Below, in pieces: positions 60,386 to 64,000 of a stretch of 64,000 nt of DNA. The position numbers and the translations under genes are program-made. A model generated the notes under the pieces. The model made no database searches and had not been told where the DNA came from. It saw only the letters and a list, made by a program, of their open reading frames with translations. The stretch comes from Neptunomonas sp. (GTDB taxonomy: Bacteria; Pseudomonadota; Gammaproteobacteria; Pseudomonadales; Balneatricaceae), in the NCBI RefSeq assembly GCF_016744175.1, contig NZ_JADGEV010000016.1, forward strand, positions 1 through 64,000. The letters are read 5' to 3'. How positions within the stretch are numbered: the first letter of the stretch is position 1; every line of letters starts with the position of its first letter.

Positions 60386-62320
60386 GTGCTCAATATGAGC
60401 ATCAAGTTCATCCCCGAAAACACAGCAAAACTCTACCCTAATGATAAACTTCTACATGAACTAAATATTGAAAGCTATTTCGGTGCGCCATTAAAAAATA
60501 GCCAAGGTGAGATACTTGGTATTATTGCCATAATGGATACTAAACCTATGATGATAGAAGATTGGGCACAACCTATTTTAGGATTGTTTTCCAATCATGT
60601 TGCTATGGAATTACAACGAAAGAGTGTTCAAGAAGAACTAGAACTGGCTGATAGTGTCTTCAAAAAAAGTGTCGAGGCCATCATTATCTGCTCCGCTGAC
60701 ACTCGCATCCTTCGAACAAACCCAGCATTTACCAGAATCACTGGGTACTCTTCAAAAGATGCCATAGGAAAAACACCTCAATTTTTACAATCCAAAGCGC
60801 ACTCTGCAGCCTTCTATAAAGACTTTTGGAAATCACTAACAGAAAGTGGAGTCTGGCAAGGCGAAATTAGTGATCGACGCAAGAACGGTGAAATCTTTCC
60901 CGCTTGGCAAACCATTACTGTTGTACGTGATGCTTTCGGTAAACCACAACAGTACATCAGTATTTTCAGTGATATAACTGACAAAAAGCTATCAGAAGAG
61001 CGAATCTACAATTTGGCACATAACGATATGCTGACACAATTACCAAACAGAGTCGCATTTCACAACCAAATGATAGCGGAGCTTGAGCGAGCAAAGCGCA
61101 CTCATACACAACTAGCCGTAATGTTTATCGATTTAGATCACTTCAAACTAATCAACGATACATTAGGCCACCCCGTTGGTGACGAGTTATTGCAGCAAGC
61201 AGCCTCTCGACTAAAAAGCGCCATTCGTTCTAATGACACCATTTCCAGATTTGGGGGTGATGAGTTCACTATACTCATACCCAGCATTAAGTCTGAAGCC
61301 GAAGCCAGCATGGTTGCACTAAAAATCCAACAATGCCTCATCCCTCCCATTCAACTTGAACACCATGAAATTACTATTTCAGCCAGCATAGGTATTGGGA
61401 TTTACCCTCAAAATGGCCAAGATGTAGCAACCCTTTTAAAAAATGCCGATAGCGCAATGTATAGAGCTAAAGAGCAAGGTAGAGATGGTTTTCAGTTCTT
61501 TACCGAAGAGATGAATCAACACGCACATGATCGCCTCGAGTTAGAAAGCGAGTTGCGTAAAGCACTGGAACAAAATGATTTCATTCTCCACTATCAACCT
61601 CAGATTAATACATATACTGGCTCCATTGTCGGTTTTGAGGCACTAATACGCTGGATACACCCTGAAAAAGGTATTATCCCACCCAACACCTTCATACCTA
61701 TTGCGGAGGCTTCTGGGTTAATAGTTCCTATTGGAGAGTGGGTACTTAATGCGGCTTGCCAGCAACTCAAAGAATGGAGAGATCAAGGGTATTCTTCTTT
61801 AACAATGTCGGTTAATCTTTCAGGCCGCCAATTCAAACAGCAGGATTTATTACCTACTATTCAAAAAGCCATTATCAACTCAGGTATTATTGCTGCAGCG
61901 CTCGAACTCGAATTAACCGAAAGCATCATGATGGAAAATGTTAATGAGACAATCAACACCCTCAGCGCAATAAGAAATTTAGGTGTTCAATTGTCCATTG
62001 ACGATTTCGGCACCGGATATTCATCCATGTCGTATTTAAAACGCTTTCCAATTAACAAGCTAAAAATTGACCAGTCTTTTGTGCAAGATTTACCAGATGA
62101 CTCTGACGATGCCGCTATTGTGAAAGCAACAATCGCACTTGCCCACGCACTTAATATGACAGTCATTGCTGAAGGCGTAGAAACAGAAGCACAATTTCAA
62201 TTCTTGAAAGGGCAACAATGCGAAGAAATACAAGGTTACTTTTTTAGCCGCCCACTACCAGCACACGAGCTCACATCACTGCTTAAACAAGAATTCCCCG
62301 CACAAGCCTCAAGAACTTAA
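60386..62320 (+). CDS. PAS-GGDEF-EAL half of the same cyclic-di-GMP enzyme
   Basis: 644 residues from a GTG in the same frame as the preceding entry. End of a GAF domain (about 1-75), PAS (about 85-205, NPAFTRITGYS), GGDEF (about 210-375) with an intact FGGDEF and an RxxD inhibitory site (RSND) five residues before it, and EAL (about 390-635) with FEALIRW and DDFGTGYSS. Both catalytic sites look intact. If the amber codon is not read through, translation would have to restart here without the sensor. Confidence 0.88.
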   Translation: MLNMSIKFIPENTAKLYPNDKLLHELNIESYFGAPLKNSQGEILGIIAIMDTKPMMIEDWAQPILGLFSNHVAMELQRKSVQEELELADSVFKKSVEAIIICSADTRILRTNPAFTRITGYSSKDAIGKTPQFLQSKAHSAAFYKDFWKSLTESGVWQGEISDRRKNGEIFPAWQTITVVRDAFGKPQQYISIFSDITDKKLSEERIYNLAHNDMLTQLPNRVAFHNQMIAELERAKRTHTQLAVMFIDLDHFKLINDTLGHPVGDELLQQAASRLKSAIRSNDTISRFGGDEFTILIPSIKSEAEASMVALKIQQCLIPPIQLEHHEITISASIGIGIYPQNGQDVATLLKNADSAMYRAKEQGRDGFQFFTEEMNQHAHDRLELESELRKALEQNDFILHYQPQINTYTGSIVGFEALIRWIHPEKGIIPPNTFIPIAEASGLIVPIGEWVLNAACQQLKEWRDQGYSSLTMSVNLSGRQFKQQDLLPTIQKAIINSGIIAAALELELTESIMMENVNETINTLSAIRNLGVQLSIDDFGTGYSSMSYLKRFPINKLKIDQSFVQDLPDDSDDAAIVKATIALAHALNMTVIAEGVETEAQFQFLKGQQCEEIQGYFFSRPLPAHELTSLLKQEFPAQASRT

Positions 62321-62374
62321 TTAGAATAGAATTGAATTGAACCACCATTACAGCAACCAACAAGGAGACACTTT

Positions 62375-63010
62375 ATCTATACACTTTACTGGGACCGAGG
62401 CGGTGCTAATATGGCGACCCATGCCCTTTTGGAAGAACTGGATGTTGAATACCAGCTTGTTGAAATCGATTTAAGCCGTCAGATGCAGAAAACGCCTGAA
62501 TACCTCGCCATTAATCCAAACGGGAAGGTACCTACCCTGTTTCATAATGACAACATCATTTATGAATCAGCTGCCATTCTGTTATACCTACTAGACCAAC
62601 ATCCTGAATCAAGCTTATCCCCCATGACAACGTCACCACTGCGGGGCCGTTATTATCAATCGCTGTTGTGGATGTCTAATACATTACAAGAGGCGGCCAA
62701 CCGATGGGCACACCCCGAACAGTACTGTGACAATGACGCAGGCCAGAAATCACTAAAACTACATGCATCTAAAGAGCTTAAGCGTTGCTGGGACGTTATC
62801 GAAAATGACTTAGACAAAGCCGGCCCCTGGATACTCGCAGATTCATTAAGCGGTGCTGACTTTCATTTATTCATGATCGCCTACTGGAGCCGTCGCTACG
62901 AAAGCCGAGCACAAGACTATCCAAAGCTTCAGCAGTTGTTGAAAAACCTTCTTAAACGTAATTCTATTCAAACGATGCTAAAGCAAGAAGGCCTTTCATT
63001 TGAGCTCTAA
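62375..63010 (+). CDS. Glutathione S-transferase family protein, apparent AUC start
   Basis: 211 residues if started at ATC 62375. AAGGAG stands 7 bases before that codon and no ATG, GTG or TTG lies there. From it the protein reads IYTLYWDRGGANMATHALLE, which is the standard first strand and helix of the GST thioredoxin fold; the first ATG (62411) would remove it. Then INPNGKVPTLF (cis-Pro loop) and ESAAILLYLL (glutathione gamma-Glu site). C-terminal helical domain with the N-cap motif SLSGADFHLFM. Substrate unknown. Confidence 0.82.
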   Translation: MYTLYWDRGGANMATHALLEELDVEYQLVEIDLSRQMQKTPEYLAINPNGKVPTLFHNDNIIYESAAILLYLLDQHPESSLSPMTTSPLRGRYYQSLLWMSNTLQEAANRWAHPEQYCDNDAGQKSLKLHASKELKRCWDVIENDLDKAGPWILADSLSGADFHLFMIAYWSRRYESRAQDYPKLQQLLKNLLKRNSIQTMLKQEGLSFEL

Positions 63011-63326
63011 TAAGTAAAAACGCTGTGAATTCAATGCGCGCTTATTGTGAATCAAGCGCGTCATTGTTATTTGCCTGTTTACTCTAAAACGAGCCTTAGC
63101 GCTGCGGCCTTCCTCCTGATCACCTTAATATATTCCCCCTACATTCCAAGGCGGTACTGATCACACCTACACGTCCACTACGATGTTGTTTGTTAAACGC
63201 TTTGCCTCACACCCTTGATAACAGAGCAAATTATCTTTTGAAAATCTGAAAATCAGGTCGCATACTCAACAGATTCTTTTAAAGATTTCACCAATAATGG
63301 TCAAATCAGATAAAAGGACTCAAGTA
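63011..63326. other. Gene-free region between the GST and M20 peptidase genes
   Basis: 316 bases; after the hairpin at 63033-63065 I see no ORF and no promoter I could place with confidence. Confidence 0.5.
63033..63065 (+). terminator. Hairpin terminator after the GST gene
   Basis: Stem AATGCGCGCTT / AAGCGCGTCATT with one bulged base, followed by a T-rich GTTATTTGCCTGTTT. Confidence 0.6.
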
Positions 63327-64000
63327 TGGCTCACGATTACGCACAATGGCTGGACTGGCTCGACTCACAGCAAGATGAAATGCTAGACAAGACCATTGAA
63401 CTCGCCTTGATAAACTCCGGTTCACTCAATGCTTCAGGCGTGAACCGTGTTCGCGAAAAGCTAGCACAATACTTTGAGCCTCTTGGCGGAAAGGCTGACA
63501 TTATTCCAGTCGCTCCTTTCGAATTCGTTAACGCAGCAGGAGAAGTATCCCAAGCACCATTAGGGGATGCTCTACGTATTAAAAAACGCCCTGAAGCACC
63601 ACTACAAATATTCTTCTGCGGCCATATGGACACCGTATTCCCCGTGGACTCCTCTTTTCAAAATATTACGTGGCTAGATGACAACACTCTCAATGGTCCT
63701 GGTGTCGCGGATTTAAAGGGTGGTTTAATGGTGATGCTTAAAGCCATTGAAGCTTTGGAGCGCAGCCCATGGGCAGATAACATCGGTTGGGAAATTCTAT
63801 TCAACCCTGATGAAGAAATAGGTTCACCAGGCTCCGCACCCTTGATTGCTGATGCTGCAACGCGTGTTGATTTGGGTATGATCTATGAGCCTTGTATGCC
63901 TGACGGAACGCTCGCTGGTGCCCGTAAAGGGAGCGGAAACTTCAGTATTGTTGTACGCGGAAAAGCAGCTCACGCAGGGCGTGAACACCACCTTGGGCGC
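63327..64000 (+). CDS. M20-family metallopeptidase, 3' end cut by window edge
   Basis: 224 codons visible. Two-zinc site of M20 enzymes: His100 and Asp102 (GHMDTVFP), Asp129 (GPGVADLKGG), the catalytic and ligand pair Glu163-Glu164 (NPDEEIGSPGS) and the dimerisation-domain start VVRGKAAHAGREHH. This order matches carboxypeptidase G2/glutamate carboxypeptidase-like hydrolases. AGGAC lies before the ATG. The C-terminal zinc His is outside the window. Confidence 0.92.

Overview
The window reads as chromosomal DNA of a marine-type gammaproteobacterium, most likely of the Oceanospirillales/Pseudomonas side (inference). The evidence is gene order: ibaG-murA-hisG-hisD next to the mlaFEDCB block, kdsD-lptC-lptA-lptB-rpoN-hpf-ptsN-rapZ-ptsO, mreBCD-maf-rng-yhdP-nit, and an AraC-type arginine regulator facing an AruC/AstC aminotransferase. 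I saw no rRNA, tRNA, CRISPR array, insertion sequence or prophage.

Layout. 1-5 kb (minus strand) is an accessory surface/secretion region: a large cell-surface protein cut by the window edge (thioester-like head plus SdrD-B-like repeats), a 50-codon PEP-CTERM mini-protein behind a good sigma-54 promoter, and a type I secretion HlyD/ABC pair. 5-13.5 kb holds polyphosphate kinase 2, then a vitamin B12 module (cobalamin riboswitch, btuB, adenosyltransferase, btuF) interrupted by an HDOD-GAF gene, then acuI and msrA. 13.6-15.7 kb has small unknown genes, including one broken by two frameshifts. 15.8-22 kb has an FAD oxidoreductase, rsuA, a FadR-type regulator with its likely operator, yhcB, a Nif3-family gene and algW. 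22-28.6 kb is hisD-hisG-murA-ibaG-mlaBCDEF. 28.7-38.2 kb is the calcium exchanger, the LPS export genes (with kdsC reduced to a 38-codon relic), sigma-54, the nitrogen PTS, mgtE and darP. 38.2-47.6 kb is mreBCD-maf-rng-yhdP-nit, facing gatCAB (47.7-51 kb). 51.3-53.7 kb is a packed four-gene set: an MglA-like GTPase fused to a roadblock-like domain, a small partner, a hypoxanthine-DNA glycosylase and a second MsrA. 53.8-64 kb is mixed: an orphan pseudopilin, argR/aruC, a 58-codon SutA-like gene, csp, efpL, a cyclic-di-GMP enzyme split by an amber codon, a GST that seems to start at AUC, and a truncated M20 peptidase.

How genes work together. MlaBCDEF, LptABC, KdsD, YhdP, MurA, MreBCD and AlgW together form an envelope-building and envelope-stress block. 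RpoN sits with the nitrogen PTS proteins PtsN and NPr and with RapZ. The sigma-54 promoter at 1.5 kb links the PEP-CTERM gene to that sigma factor. The items most worth a second look are the PEP-CTERM mini-protein, the thioester-like surface protein, the kdsC relic, the AUC start, the amber codon and the GTPase/roadblock gene set.
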